A model generated the notes under the pieces. That model was not told the origin of the DNA. It saw nothing but the letters and a program-made list of their open reading frames with translations, and did not search any database. Shown one piece after another: positions 8,108 to 15,730 of a DNA stretch of 30,766 nt. The stretch lies in assembly GCA_964615775.1 (NCBI GenBank), contig CAZTQB010000009.1:1-30766 (forward strand), in the 5' to 3' direction. Source of the DNA: JALHOM01 sp964615775 (GTDB lineage: Bacteria; Patescibacteriota; Saccharimonadia; Saccharimonadales; 2-12-FULL-41-12). The position numbers and the translations under genes are program-made. The number at the start of each line of letters is the position of its first letter. Within the stretch, counting starts at the first letter, position 1.

Positions 8108-9373
8108 TTATACAATACTTAAAATAACTAAACTCTCAATATGTGGGGTACGTGGAAAGAAATTATAGCCAGTAATTTTTTTTATTTTATACGACTCACT
8201 CAAATACTCTAAATCACGGGCTTGGGTTGAGGGATTGCAGCTTAAATAAACCAAAATTGGCGGTTTTTTTTCCAAAATTGCTGCTATCAGTTCTTTATGT
8301 AGACCGGCCCTAGGCGGATCAACAATCAATACCATATCTGGCTCTATTTCGTTTACCGCCTTTTCACTAGATGCGTGAATAATTTGCGGCTTCTCACCTT
8401 CAAGATTCTGTCTAGCCATCTCAATATTTTCTAGGTCTAATTCGACTAGTTTTTTTGGGTTTTTTAGCGACAAGCCAATGGTACCAACACCTGAATACAT
8501 ATCAACTACTGGTTTATCGCCAACAAACTCGTTTATTTCACTTAAGGCTACTTCAAAAACATCTAGATTAACCTGAAAAAATGAAAAAACGCTATATTTT
8601 ATTGCCCTACCCGCTAGCTCATCACTTAAGTAAATATTGCCAAAAATATATAGATCTTTGGTCCTCACACTAGCTGGACTTTTGGGGTTAGAATATACCA
8701 CCACAAGTCCTTTGCAAACGTCTTTTAAATCTTCTACCCCAGGAAAACGTTGGTCTTTAGTAAATAAAGCCGCCACACACTCACCTGCCTTATTGCATCT
8801 AACAATTAGGCTTTTTAAGTCACTGGCTCTAATTTTATTTTTATCCAACACTTCGCAAATCTTAGTCGCTGTTTGGTCTATTTCTGGTTGAGCAATAGAG
8901 CTTCCAGCTACAATTTGTTTACGACGCGTGCCTCTATTAAATAGAGCTAGGTGTAGCCCAGCCTCATCGCCATAAAAACTATACTCCATTTTGTTTCGGT
9001 ATCCCCAAAATCTAGTTGTCTTATAAAAATCTATGTTTTCAAAATTTAGCTTCTGGCGGATAAAAGTCTCTTTTAGAATCTCTAATTTATGATTATCCTC
9101 TTGATCTTCATCTAAAATTTGCCATGGGCTAGTACTTAAGAAAAGCTCATCTTTTGGCATTACACGATAGTTTGATGAATCTAATGTATCGCTAGCGGTT
9201 CCTTCTACGTAGTCTTTTTTGGATTTAGTGACTTCAAAATTCACTTCTTCACCAGGTAGAGCATTCCAAACAAAAGCTTTTCGGCCATCGCTTAATGTTC
9301 CGATACCTTGTCCACCGTGAACTAATTTGTCTATTTTTACTCTAAGGGTCTTTTTATTTTGGTAATCTGGCAT
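8108..9373 (-). CDS. TrmA/RlmD-family RNA (uracil-5-)-methyltransferase lacking the iron-sulfur cysteines
   Basis: The 421-residue protein has an N-terminal TRAM domain (1-60, with GGQGIGTLSDG) and a Rossmann-type methyltransferase domain: FFQVN (265-269), VVDMYSGVGTIGLS (289-302), DPPRAG (352-357), the catalytic Cys379 in LSCNPST and Glu413 near the C terminus. These are the landmarks of enzymes that make 5-methyluridine in 23S rRNA or tRNA. The Cys-rich iron-sulfur motif of E. coli RlmD, expected near residues 75-90, is replaced by FLSTSPWQ without cysteine. The substrate (rRNA U1939, U747 or tRNA U54) cannot be settled from sequence alone. Its ATG directly follows the TAG of the upstream gene, so it is translationally coupled to it. 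Confidence 0.88.
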   Translation of the reverse strand: MPDYQNKKTLRVKIDKLVHGGQGIGTLSDGRKAFVWNALPGEEVNFEVTKSKKDYVEGTASDTLDSSNYRVMPKDELFLSTSPWQILDEDQEDNHKLEILKETFIRQKLNFENIDFYKTTRFWGYRNKMEYSFYGDEAGLHLALFNRGTRRKQIVAGSSIAQPEIDQTATKICEVLDKNKIRASDLKSLIVRCNKAGECVAALFTKDQRFPGVEDLKDVCKGLVVVYSNPKSPASVRTKDLYIFGNIYLSDELAGRAIKYSVFSFFQVNLDVFEVALSEINEFVGDKPVVDMYSGVGTIGLSLKNPKKLVELDLENIEMARQNLEGEKPQIIHASSEKAVNEIEPDMVLIVDPPRAGLHKELIAAILEKKPPILVYLSCNPSTQARDLEYLSESYKIKKITGYNFFPRTPHIESLVILSIV

Positions 9374-10411
9374 CTATTTTACTAAGCCGGCAAGCAAAAC
9401 CAGCAATACTAAGAATTTAGTCGTTGTATCTACCCAAAAATATTTCTGTTCAGTTACAGCATAGTTAAGTTTATTGGCAGGACCAGTTGATTTGACCAAA
9501 ATACGTAGCTGAACAAACACCGATATAGCCAGAACTAAACCTAAAACGTAGATATACCAACTAAATCTCTGCCCGCCATACAAACTAGTAGTGACTAGGT
9601 TGCCTGCCATTGGTAAAAATGCCAAAACAAAGGCAAGAATACTGCCGTACAAACCAATTTTTGACTTGCTAGTTTGATGATAATTTTCTCTCTCGTAAAC
9701 CCAGGCTAACAAAGCACCAAGTAGCACCAAACCTGCTACAATTTTAAGTGTAAACAGCTCTGTAATACCTGAGATAAAACTGGCTAGCTCTATTAATATA
9801 GCTAGACCAATGCCAATCATCAGCCACTTTACTCCAGATAAACCCTTGCTTATTTTAGCTTCGTAGCTTTTACGTAATCTGGTAGCCAACAACAAAGAGC
9901 CAACTGCCCCAATAGCTAACACTGCAGCTAATACATACCGGTATTGTAGATTCATAATAAAATGATAAGAAGGAGCTAAAGTTACATTTGGCGTATTGGC
10001 AAAGATATCACGAGTTTGTTTACCGACAATCAGTTGAGATGATACTTTACTTAAGAAAAATATACTCAAAACCACAAATACTATATGTCCAAAAAAACTA
10101 GTCAAATGAAGACTTCTTAGTTTGTCTAGTGGCGAAACAACAGTTGGCTTTTTGGCAACATCACTGCTAGCAGTTACTTTTGTAGATTTGGAAATTTTAC
10201 TAGACTCAACTAGCTTAGGACCTTTTGTGCTAGCAGCTTTTGTAGATTTTTTATTAGAACTAACTGCAACTGTCTTTGCAATTGAAGTATCCTTCTTAGC
10301 ATCCGAACTACGGCTGACTTTAACAGTTGGCTTTTTGTTAACCGCTTTAGCTACTTTTTTAGATTTTTTAGTTTTTGTAGACGTAGGTTTCTTCTTTTCG
10401 GTAGAAGCCAT
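9374..10411 (-). CDS. Seven-helix membrane protein with a long basic low-complexity N-terminal tail
   Basis: No family is recognised. Residues 1 to about 100 are made almost wholly of Lys, Ser, Thr, Ala and Val with repeated KKPT-like units (KKPTS, KKPTV, KKPTVV) and are predicted to be disordered and cytoplasmic. Seven membrane segments follow, at about 105-125, 155-175, 192-215, 220-238, 250-272, 280-300 and 325-343. I chose the ATG at 10411 because a longer frame would start at a TTG inside the Shine-Dalgarno sequence TTGGAGGA, which lies 11 bases before this ATG. The product is 345 residues. The methyltransferase gene follows without a gap. The tail could bind RNA, DNA or acidic lipids; that is inference only. 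Confidence 0.65.
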   Translation of the reverse strand: MASTEKKKPTSTKTKKSKKVAKAVNKKPTVKVSRSSDAKKDTSIAKTVAVSSNKKSTKAASTKGPKLVESSKISKSTKVTASSDVAKKPTVVSPLDKLRSLHLTSFFGHIVFVVLSIFFLSKVSSQLIVGKQTRDIFANTPNVTLAPSYHFIMNLQYRYVLAAVLAIGAVGSLLLATRLRKSYEAKISKGLSGVKWLMIGIGLAILIELASFISGITELFTLKIVAGLVLLGALLAWVYERENYHQTSKSKIGLYGSILAFVLAFLPMAGNLVTTSLYGGQRFSWYIYVLGLVLAISVFVQLRILVKSTGPANKLNYAVTEQKYFWVDTTTKFLVLLVLLAGLVK

Positions 10412-10474
10412 GATGGTATATTCCTCCAATTAAATATATCAAATATTATAACACATGCCTTCGGTTAAAGAGTT

Positions 10475-10942
10475 CTACTGCTCAAAACTAAAGCTTAGGC
10501 TAATTTCTTTATTTTTTTCTTCAACAACCGCCTTTTCTTCAGCACCAATTTCCACAAAATTTTTAAACTGAACAATTTTGGTTTGTATCTTATTTTGATA
10601 TTTAGCTTGAAGCTGTTCAAGAACAATCTGAGCCATTACATTTTGATCGTTGTTATGCCATAAAATTATCGACTCGAAATCACGCAAGTTACTCATCGGT
10701 TGTGGTCTAAATTGTTTGGTCGGATCATGTGTACGAAAATAATGTTTAATCAAAGTATCATAATTTATCAAATCAGGGTCATATTCTATTTCTAAAACAT
10801 TAATTTTTTGAGATTCATCGCTACAGTATCCCATCGTACTACGAATAACACCAGGTACTTGGTTGAAATAGTAATCTATCCCCCAAAGTCTATCGGCACC
10901 AAAACTGGCTCTCATTAGTCCAAAATCCCAGTCTACTGACAT
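10475..10942 (-). CDS. MsrA-fold protein without catalytic residues (predicted non-enzymatic)
   Basis: The 155-residue protein aligns clearly with peptide methionine sulfoxide reductase A: ASFGA, LWG, FNQVPGV, GY, EIEYDP, INYDTLIKHYF and THDPT occur in the correct order. The active-site motif GCFWG, however, reads DRLWG (17-21), so the nucleophilic Cys is Arg18. The GHAE stretch with the catalytic Glu has been replaced and shortened (about residues 41-52), and the QYRS motif is DFES (88-91). A Cys is present at position 40, where MsrA has GYAGG. The frame is intact and starts at an ATG with AGG 7 bases before it. It should therefore lack normal MsrA activity while keeping the fold, perhaps as a binding protein. 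Confidence 0.75.
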   Translation of the reverse strand: MSVDWDFGLMRASFGADRLWGIDYYFNQVPGVIRSTMGYCSDESQKINVLEIEYDPDLINYDTLIKHYFRTHDPTKQFRPQPMSNLRDFESIILWHNNDQNVMAQIVLEQLQAKYQNKIQTKIVQFKNFVEIGAEEKAVVEEKNKEISLSFSFEQ

Positions 10943-11069
10943 TTATAAACCTAACCTTTGTGCAAAATAACTGTTTGTTTGATACAAAATCCACTCCTAA
11001 GCTAACAAAATACTTATGCTTTAATTATTATTTTACACCACTTGCAGGCATTTTGACTTATCGATATAG

Positions 11070-12599
11070 TTACTTTTCTAATTTTAGACGAGCAATTAAC
11101 CAATCTCTGGGCAAAATACTCAAAAACCAACCGGCTCTTGGACCAGCATCTTTACCAATCAAGGCTTTATAAAGCGTTGTAAACAGCAGTTTTGGACTTA
11201 AATCATCGTTCTTAAACTCATAAATCGCTTTATGAAACCATTCTCCATCAGCCGCGGCTGGAGCGTCAGAAATTTTCTCGGCTAATTCTAGCATAAATTT
11301 CTTTTGGTTGTCGTCAAAATCGCCAGGATTAACCGAATCTAAAAGCGAGAATTTAACATCTTCAGATGCCCATTTCTCTAACCAGCTATCAATATAGTCA
11401 AGCTCATCTAGTATAGTCTCTCTTTGAGCTTCGGCCACATTAGAATGTTCAGTTAGTTTAATAAGTTCGATTGTTTTTTGCTTGTCTTTCAGGGCTGCCT
11501 GATAACAGGCTACTAGGTGAGAAAATGGAATATTGCTAATAGTTGTCTTATCTAGGCCATAATTACAGACATAAAGTAAGGCCTCATCTTCTGATGTTTT
11601 ATCTGACTTAGCTAGAAGTTCAGCATATTCATCAATCAACCTAACAATACCGTCTTCTTGATCAAAAACCAGCATTTTATTGGGTGCAAAACGTAGTACA
11701 AAAAATCTGACAATCTCTGGCGGCAAGATATTTAAAAGCTCAGATATATTGACAGTATTACCGGCACTTTTACTCATTTTTTTAGTCTCGCCTGCACGAT
11801 TAATAAATTCATACATCAGCGGTATTGGTGCCTGAGCATCATAAATATGTTCGACTAGAGACTTACCGGTATCGTATGAGCCGCCCTTGGTACCATGCTC
11901 ACGTCCAAATGGCTCAAAATTAATACCAACCAATGCCCAACGAGCTGGCCAGTCTAACCGCCAATCGAGTTTTACACTACCGTCAGCATAGCTAATAGTT
12001 TGTTGTGTACCATTTTTATCTATAAAATTGATTGTCTTGTCGCTTTTATCAAGACTAACGAACCTTCGTTTTTTGAGATATCCATCCTCCATAACTTGAA
12101 TTGGCGACCAAGTATTATCCAGCTTGCGACCAGAAACCTCCTCGAGGTATTTGCGAGCGAGTTCTAACCTGTCTAAAGTCTTTTCAATCGCTGGCACAAA
12201 AAAACCTTCACGATATTTTTCGTGTGACCTAATTACTTCAACATTGATATTTAATTTTTCTAAACTTGGCAAAAAATCATCTAGGTAATAGTCGGCATAA
12301 GAATCGGCCTTGCCATCTGGAGACGGTACATCACACAATGGAATACCTAGATATTTCTCAAATGAAGAATCAACTCCAGCTGGAATTTTACGCAAAAAAT
12401 CTAAATCATCAACAAAATGCAGGTGTCTGACCACTCGACCACGACGTTTTAGTTCAATTGTCACAGCATCAGCCGTTAACACTTCACGCAGTGTACCAAC
12501 ATGATATTTGCCAGACGGCGATACGCCAGAACTAACAATAATCTCACCTTCTGGATAAGCTTGCTCCACTTGGTCAGCAATTTTTTGTGTCCAAAACAT
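11070..12599 (-). CDS. lysS: Class I (archaeal-type) lysyl-tRNA synthetase
   Basis: This charges tRNA-Lys. It belongs to the class I LysRS family usual in archaea and found in some bacteria, not to the common class II LysRS. Evidence is the HIGH-like motif PSGKYHVGTLRE (28-39), the KMSKS motif KKMSKSAGN (273-281), the DDLD segment (64-67), FGREHGTKGGSYDTG (231-245) and a helical C-terminal anticodon-binding part. Its 509 residues are normal for the class. The ATG at 12599 begins MFWTQKIADQV, which fits. A -10-like TAATAT ends 6 bases before the ATG and AAGG is 12 bases away, so leaderless translation is possible. greA lies upstream and the MsrA-like gene downstream. Confidence 0.94.
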   Translation of the reverse strand: MFWTQKIADQVEQAYPEGEIIVSSGVSPSGKYHVGTLREVLTADAVTIELKRRGRVVRHLHFVDDLDFLRKIPAGVDSSFEKYLGIPLCDVPSPDGKADSYADYYLDDFLPSLEKLNINVEVIRSHEKYREGFFVPAIEKTLDRLELARKYLEEVSGRKLDNTWSPIQVMEDGYLKKRRFVSLDKSDKTINFIDKNGTQQTISYADGSVKLDWRLDWPARWALVGINFEPFGREHGTKGGSYDTGKSLVEHIYDAQAPIPLMYEFINRAGETKKMSKSAGNTVNISELLNILPPEIVRFFVLRFAPNKMLVFDQEDGIVRLIDEYAELLAKSDKTSEDEALLYVCNYGLDKTTISNIPFSHLVACYQAALKDKQKTIELIKLTEHSNVAEAQRETILDELDYIDSWLEKWASEDVKFSLLDSVNPGDFDDNQKKFMLELAEKISDAPAAADGEWFHKAIYEFKNDDLSPKLLFTTLYKALIGKDAGPRAGWFLSILPRDWLIARLKLEK

Positions 12600-12644
12600 A
12601 TAAACATATTACCTTAAAATAGATAGAATTACTAAAGTAAGACT

Positions 12645-12664
12645 AAACACCTGGTACAGTGTTT
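12645..12664 (-). terminator. Possible weak terminator after greA
   Basis: Directly after the greA stop codon the minus strand can form an imperfect hairpin of 8 pairs with one bulge and loop TAC (arms AAACACTG and CAGGTGTTT). The following bases, AGTCTTACTTT, are only moderately T-rich, so termination would be weak. Confidence 0.35.
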
Positions 12665-13126
12665 TTAGGCTATTTCGACAACTTTAAAAATACTGGTTTC
12701 CACTGGCGTTACGATTTCTACGTCTTCACCTAACTTCTTGCCCATCAAAGCTTTACCAATTGGCGACTCGTCAGAAATTTTGCCACTTAGTGGATCGGCT
12801 TCAACTGTGCCAACTACACTAAATTCTTTAGTTTTGCCATTCTCACTCTTTAATTTAACCGTGCTACCCAACTGAACTTTATTATCACCTTTAGGTTTTT
12901 TAATTAGTTCAACGTTACCAAGTATATTTTCCAGCTCAGCAATTCGACCTTCGTTTCGCTCGTGGTCGTCTTTAGCAGCATGATATTCAGCGTTTTCACT
13001 CAAGTCACCTTGCTCTCGGGCAAGCTTAATACTTTCAGCAATTTCTCCGCGACGTGCAACCAAACTATCTAGTTCTGCTTTTAGCTCGTCTATTCCTTCT
13101 TGGGTTAATCTGTATTGTTTCTTCAT
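12665..13126 (-). CDS. greA: Transcript cleavage factor GreA
   Basis: GreA enters the secondary channel of stalled RNA polymerase and stimulates transcript cleavage. The 153-residue protein has the N-terminal coiled coil with the signature REQGDLSENAEYHAAKDD (37-54), where Asp41 and Glu44 are the acidic tip residues, and the C-terminal FKBP-like domain with the motifs ISDESPIGKALMGKKLGE. The start was placed at the ATG at 13126. It has a Shine-Dalgarno site AAAGGAG 7 to 8 bases before it and the first residues (MKKQYRLTQEG) match the family. An upstream in-frame extension of 29 codons to 13213 would run over the leader and does not look like GreA. Confidence 0.95.
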   Translation of the reverse strand: MKKQYRLTQEGIDELKAELDSLVARRGEIAESIKLAREQGDLSENAEYHAAKDDHERNEGRIAELENILGNVELIKKPKGDNKVQLGSTVKLKSENGKTKEFSVVGTVEADPLSGKISDESPIGKALMGKKLGEDVEIVTPVETSIFKVVEIA

Positions 13127-13203
13127 TAATTCGTCTCCTTTCTCTTTTGTGGCAAATTGAAATAATCTGTCAATTATTGCTCCCTTGTCGATATTTAATA
13201 CTA

Positions 13204-13233
13204 ATTCTATCACATCTTAGATATCGAATTGAA
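13204..13233 (-). promoter_or_regulatory. Predicted greA promoter
   Basis: On the minus strand TAGAAT (13204-13209) is preceded by TGA, giving an extended -10 element, with TTCAAT 18 bases upstream (13228-13233). The expected leader is about 70 bases long. A TTGACA also occurs at about 13175, but nothing like a -10 follows it. Confidence 0.45.
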
Positions 13234-13278
13234 GTGTTTTTATCTTAAAATATTTTAACTTTTTTTGTTTAGTTATGT

Positions 13279-13295
13279 ACTAATTGACAATTAGT
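13279..13295. repeat. Perfect palindrome upstream of greA
   Basis: ACTAATTG and CAATTAGT are exact inverted copies around a single A. The site lies between the proS stop codon and the greA promoter, about 45 bases upstream of the -35. No T-tract follows on the minus strand. It could be a regulator-binding site. The rest of the 240 bases between greA and proS holds two further AT-rich hairpins (13337-13361 and 13398-13415) and no gene that I accept. Confidence 0.35.
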
Positions 13296-13453
13296 CGCTA
13301 CTAAAAACTAAAGTCATAATCAAGACGAACCTAGCTTTTTTTAAGAGAATTTTCTTAAATATTCTAACGTCTTGGTCATCATAAGTTACCTCACCGTGAC
13401 ACTTTTGTAAAGTGTGATAAAAATCATCTACGTTTACCTCTAGGGTTAGCTTC

Positions 13454-14872
13454 TTAGTAACTCTGTGCAAAAAGCCAAATATCGCTGGCTGGTTCACCAG
13501 TGTAAAAGTCTTTTCCGCCCTTTTCTGAGCCAATCTTACATCGACTAACTGCCTTTGTCTCTTGTTTAATTTTGGCTTCAATTTCTGGGTTATCATTCCA
13601 AAAAACTTTTACGAAACCTTTATGTTCTTTGAGTACTTGCTTCATTTCGTCATAATTTGAGGCTTGTTTTGTACCAGTTTGGTTAATAGCCTGCGATTTG
13701 TTAAGTAAGTCATTTTGAATTTGGTCCAGCAAGCCAGTAACGGTACTCTGCAAAATCTCATTTGGGCAATTAATTTCTGCAAAATTATCACGTCGCCTTA
13801 TTGTCGCAGAACCATCTTCAACCTCTTTGCCACCTAACTTAATAATTAGAGGCACCCCTTTTATTTCCCACTTGTTTAATTTATAGCCGAATCGTTCATC
13901 ATCTCTACCGTCAAACTCAGCTCTTACGCCACTTTCAGTCAATAACCCCGTTAGTTTTTTGGCATATTCTATAATATCGGCATCAGTTTTTATTGGCACG
14001 ATTACTACCTGAATCGGTGCTAACTTTGGAGGCAAAACCAAACCATTATCATCGCCATGTGCCATAATCAACCCACCGATAGATCTGGTACTTAGCCCCC
14101 AACTAGTTTGCCAAACGAATTGTTCGCTGCCATCGTTAGCTTGATATTTTATATCAAAAGTCTTAGAAAAATTCTGGCTTAAGTCGTGAGAAGTGCAGCT
14201 CTGCAGAGCTTTTCCAGACGGCATCAACATTTCATAGGTTAATGTATCATTAGCCCCAGCAAAACGTTCACTTGTAGACTTCTGCCCAACATACCCATCG
14301 AGAGCGAAGGCATTTCGATAAACTTCAGAATACATATCCATTGCCCACTTCTGCATAGCAACTGCTTCTTCGTGAGTTGCATGAGCTGTATGCCCCTCCT
14401 GCCACAAAAATTCACTAGTCCGAAGAAACGGTAAAGTTCTCTTTTCCCATCGCACAACGTTGCACCATTGATTTATTTGTAAAGGCAAGTCACGCCACGA
14501 CTGTATCCAATTAGCAAACGAACTATACATAATTGTCTCGCTAGTCGGTCGAACCGCTAACGACTCCTCTAATTTTTGGCCACCGCCATGAGTAACGACC
14601 GCTAATTCCGGTGCAAAACCTTCAACATGCGACGCCTCTTTTTCCAAAAAGCTCATCGGTATAAACAACGGAAAATAGCAATTCCCGATACCTTTTTGCT
14701 TTATCAGCACGTCCATTTCACGTTGAATATTTTCCCAAATTGCATACCCATAAGGCTTGATTATCATTGTACCTTTAACTGGACCATAGTCGGCTAAATC
14801 GGCTAGTTGAATCAGCCGCGTGTACCACGCGGCTGGCTGAGTTTTTTTATCTGGAAGCAAAGATTTGGCCAT
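13454..14872 (-). CDS. proS: Prolyl-tRNA synthetase, archaeal/eukaryotic type
   Basis: This class II synthetase charges tRNA-Pro. The 472 residues lack the editing insertion of the E. coli type and have the features of the archaeal/eukaryotic type: motif 1 with GTMIIKPYGYAIWE (34-47), RPTSE (108-112), motif 2 LPFLRTSEFLWQEGHTAH (147-164), a motif 3 segment rich in glycine with SIGGLIMAHGDD, a class IIa anticodon-binding domain from about 290, and a C-terminal extension ending in Tyr (WLFAQSY), which reaches the active site in this type. Few cysteines remain in the extension (SRCKIGSE), so the zinc site seen in some relatives is probably lost. The Shine-Dalgarno site GGAG is 6 bases before the ATG. 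Confidence 0.95.
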   Translation of the reverse strand: MAKSLLPDKKTQPAAWYTRLIQLADLADYGPVKGTMIIKPYGYAIWENIQREMDVLIKQKGIGNCYFPLFIPMSFLEKEASHVEGFAPELAVVTHGGGQKLEESLAVRPTSETIMYSSFANWIQSWRDLPLQINQWCNVVRWEKRTLPFLRTSEFLWQEGHTAHATHEEAVAMQKWAMDMYSEVYRNAFALDGYVGQKSTSERFAGANDTLTYEMLMPSGKALQSCTSHDLSQNFSKTFDIKYQANDGSEQFVWQTSWGLSTRSIGGLIMAHGDDNGLVLPPKLAPIQVVIVPIKTDADIIEYAKKLTGLLTESGVRAEFDGRDDERFGYKLNKWEIKGVPLIIKLGGKEVEDGSATIRRRDNFAEINCPNEILQSTVTGLLDQIQNDLLNKSQAINQTGTKQASNYDEMKQVLKEHKGFVKVFWNDNPEIEAKIKQETKAVSRCKIGSEKGGKDFYTGEPASDIWLFAQSY

Positions 14873-14914
14873 TTATTTCTCCGGTCAATAGTTAATATTT
14901 TAATTTTACATGTC

Positions 14915-15730
14915 TTAAGTAGTGATAACAAATAAAAACAAAAATGCTAACGAATTTTTTATACCATGAAGCAAAATTCCTGCCCAAAGTGATCCGGTTT
15001 TTTCGCGTAAATAAATCAAAAATAACGACAAAATGGTAGTATCGATTGCCGCTGAATATAATGGAGTCGAACCACTACCTAGCTGCAAATGAGCAAGACC
15101 AAATATTACCGACACCAAAGCTGCAGCCATATACATGCCTAACCTAGATTTTATAGCAGAGTACAAAAATCCTCGCATCATTATCTCCTCTACCAAAGCT
15201 GGAAAGATTACCAAGCTAGCAAAAATTACTACTAATTCAACTAGTGTTTTACTAGTAGTACTAAAGCCGATTTCTTGCTTTTGTTCTAGGTCTATAGCTG
15301 GCACATAAAGGCTGACAAACCACATCGCAGCCGCAAGAACCGCATAGTAACAAATAAAAACTACTACTACCCAGCCAAGATTAGAGAGATTAAATTTCCC
15401 GGAGAGTCCGATTGCTTTTTTGGTTAACTTAAACAACTTTAGACCGACAAGAATCGACAACAACATACCGCCATAAGCCACTGCCGAAAAAACAAAACTG
15501 CCATAAGTATTGTCAGTAATATTTTTCAAATAACTCTCTATGTCATGTCCAGTAGCTTGGGCATATATAGCTAACACTACCCCAGCAATAACTTGCCACA
15601 GCAAAAACATACCAATAGCAAAAATTATTGCTAGTACTACATACCAAAAATTATTTGACGCTTTTTTGTGACTTATAGATGAAAGTTCGCTAACATTTTT
15701 TGCAGAATTTACTTGCAACTTACTTTTCAT
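14915..15730 (-). CDS. CPBP-family intramembrane metalloprotease
   Basis: The 271-residue integral membrane protein has the three conserved motifs of the CPBP/Rce1-like family: Glu181-Glu182-x3-Arg186 (EEIMMRG), Phe210-x3-His214 (FGLAH) and His255-x3-Asn259 (HGIKN). About seven or eight hydrophobic segments are visible, beginning at 28-58. In bacteria these proteins cleave membrane-embedded substrates, sometimes for bacteriocin immunity or peptide processing; the substrate here is unknown. Its ATG shares one base with the rseP stop codon (TAATG), so the two membrane proteases are translationally coupled and probably act on related substrates. Confidence 0.88.
   Translation of the reverse strand: MKSKLQVNSAKNVSELSSISHKKASNNFWYVVLAIIFAIGMFLLWQVIAGVVLAIYAQATGHDIESYLKNITDNTYGSFVFSAVAYGGMLLSILVGLKLFKLTKKAIGLSGKFNLSNLGWVVVVFICYYAVLAAAMWFVSLYVPAIDLEQKQEIGFSTTSKTLVELVVIFASLVIFPALVEEIMMRGFLYSAIKSRLGMYMAAALVSVIFGLAHLQLGSGSTPLYSAAIDTTILSLFLIYLREKTGSLWAGILLHGIKNSLAFLFLFVITT

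Noticed and set aside
10122..10433. 103-codon plus-strand frame opposite the basic membrane-protein tail
   Set aside because: It is a mirror of the Lys/Thr-rich repeats and has a composition typical of such shadows.
13127..13213. Longer N terminus of GreA
   Set aside because: The family starts at MKKQYRLTQEG and the Shine-Dalgarno site AAAGGAG is in front of that ATG.
13337..13415. Two AT-rich hairpins after proS as terminators
   Set aside because: Stems are 7 bp but no T-run follows them on the minus strand; they may only reflect AT-rich sequence.
13291..13596. 101-codon frame on the minus strand overlapping the end of proS
   Set aside because: The first half lies inside proS in another frame. 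Past the proS stop the frame continues as plausible protein (VNVDDFY, RIFKKILLKKARF), but there is no ATG, GTG or TTG start there except very near the end. It may be a relic, but I cannot support a gene.
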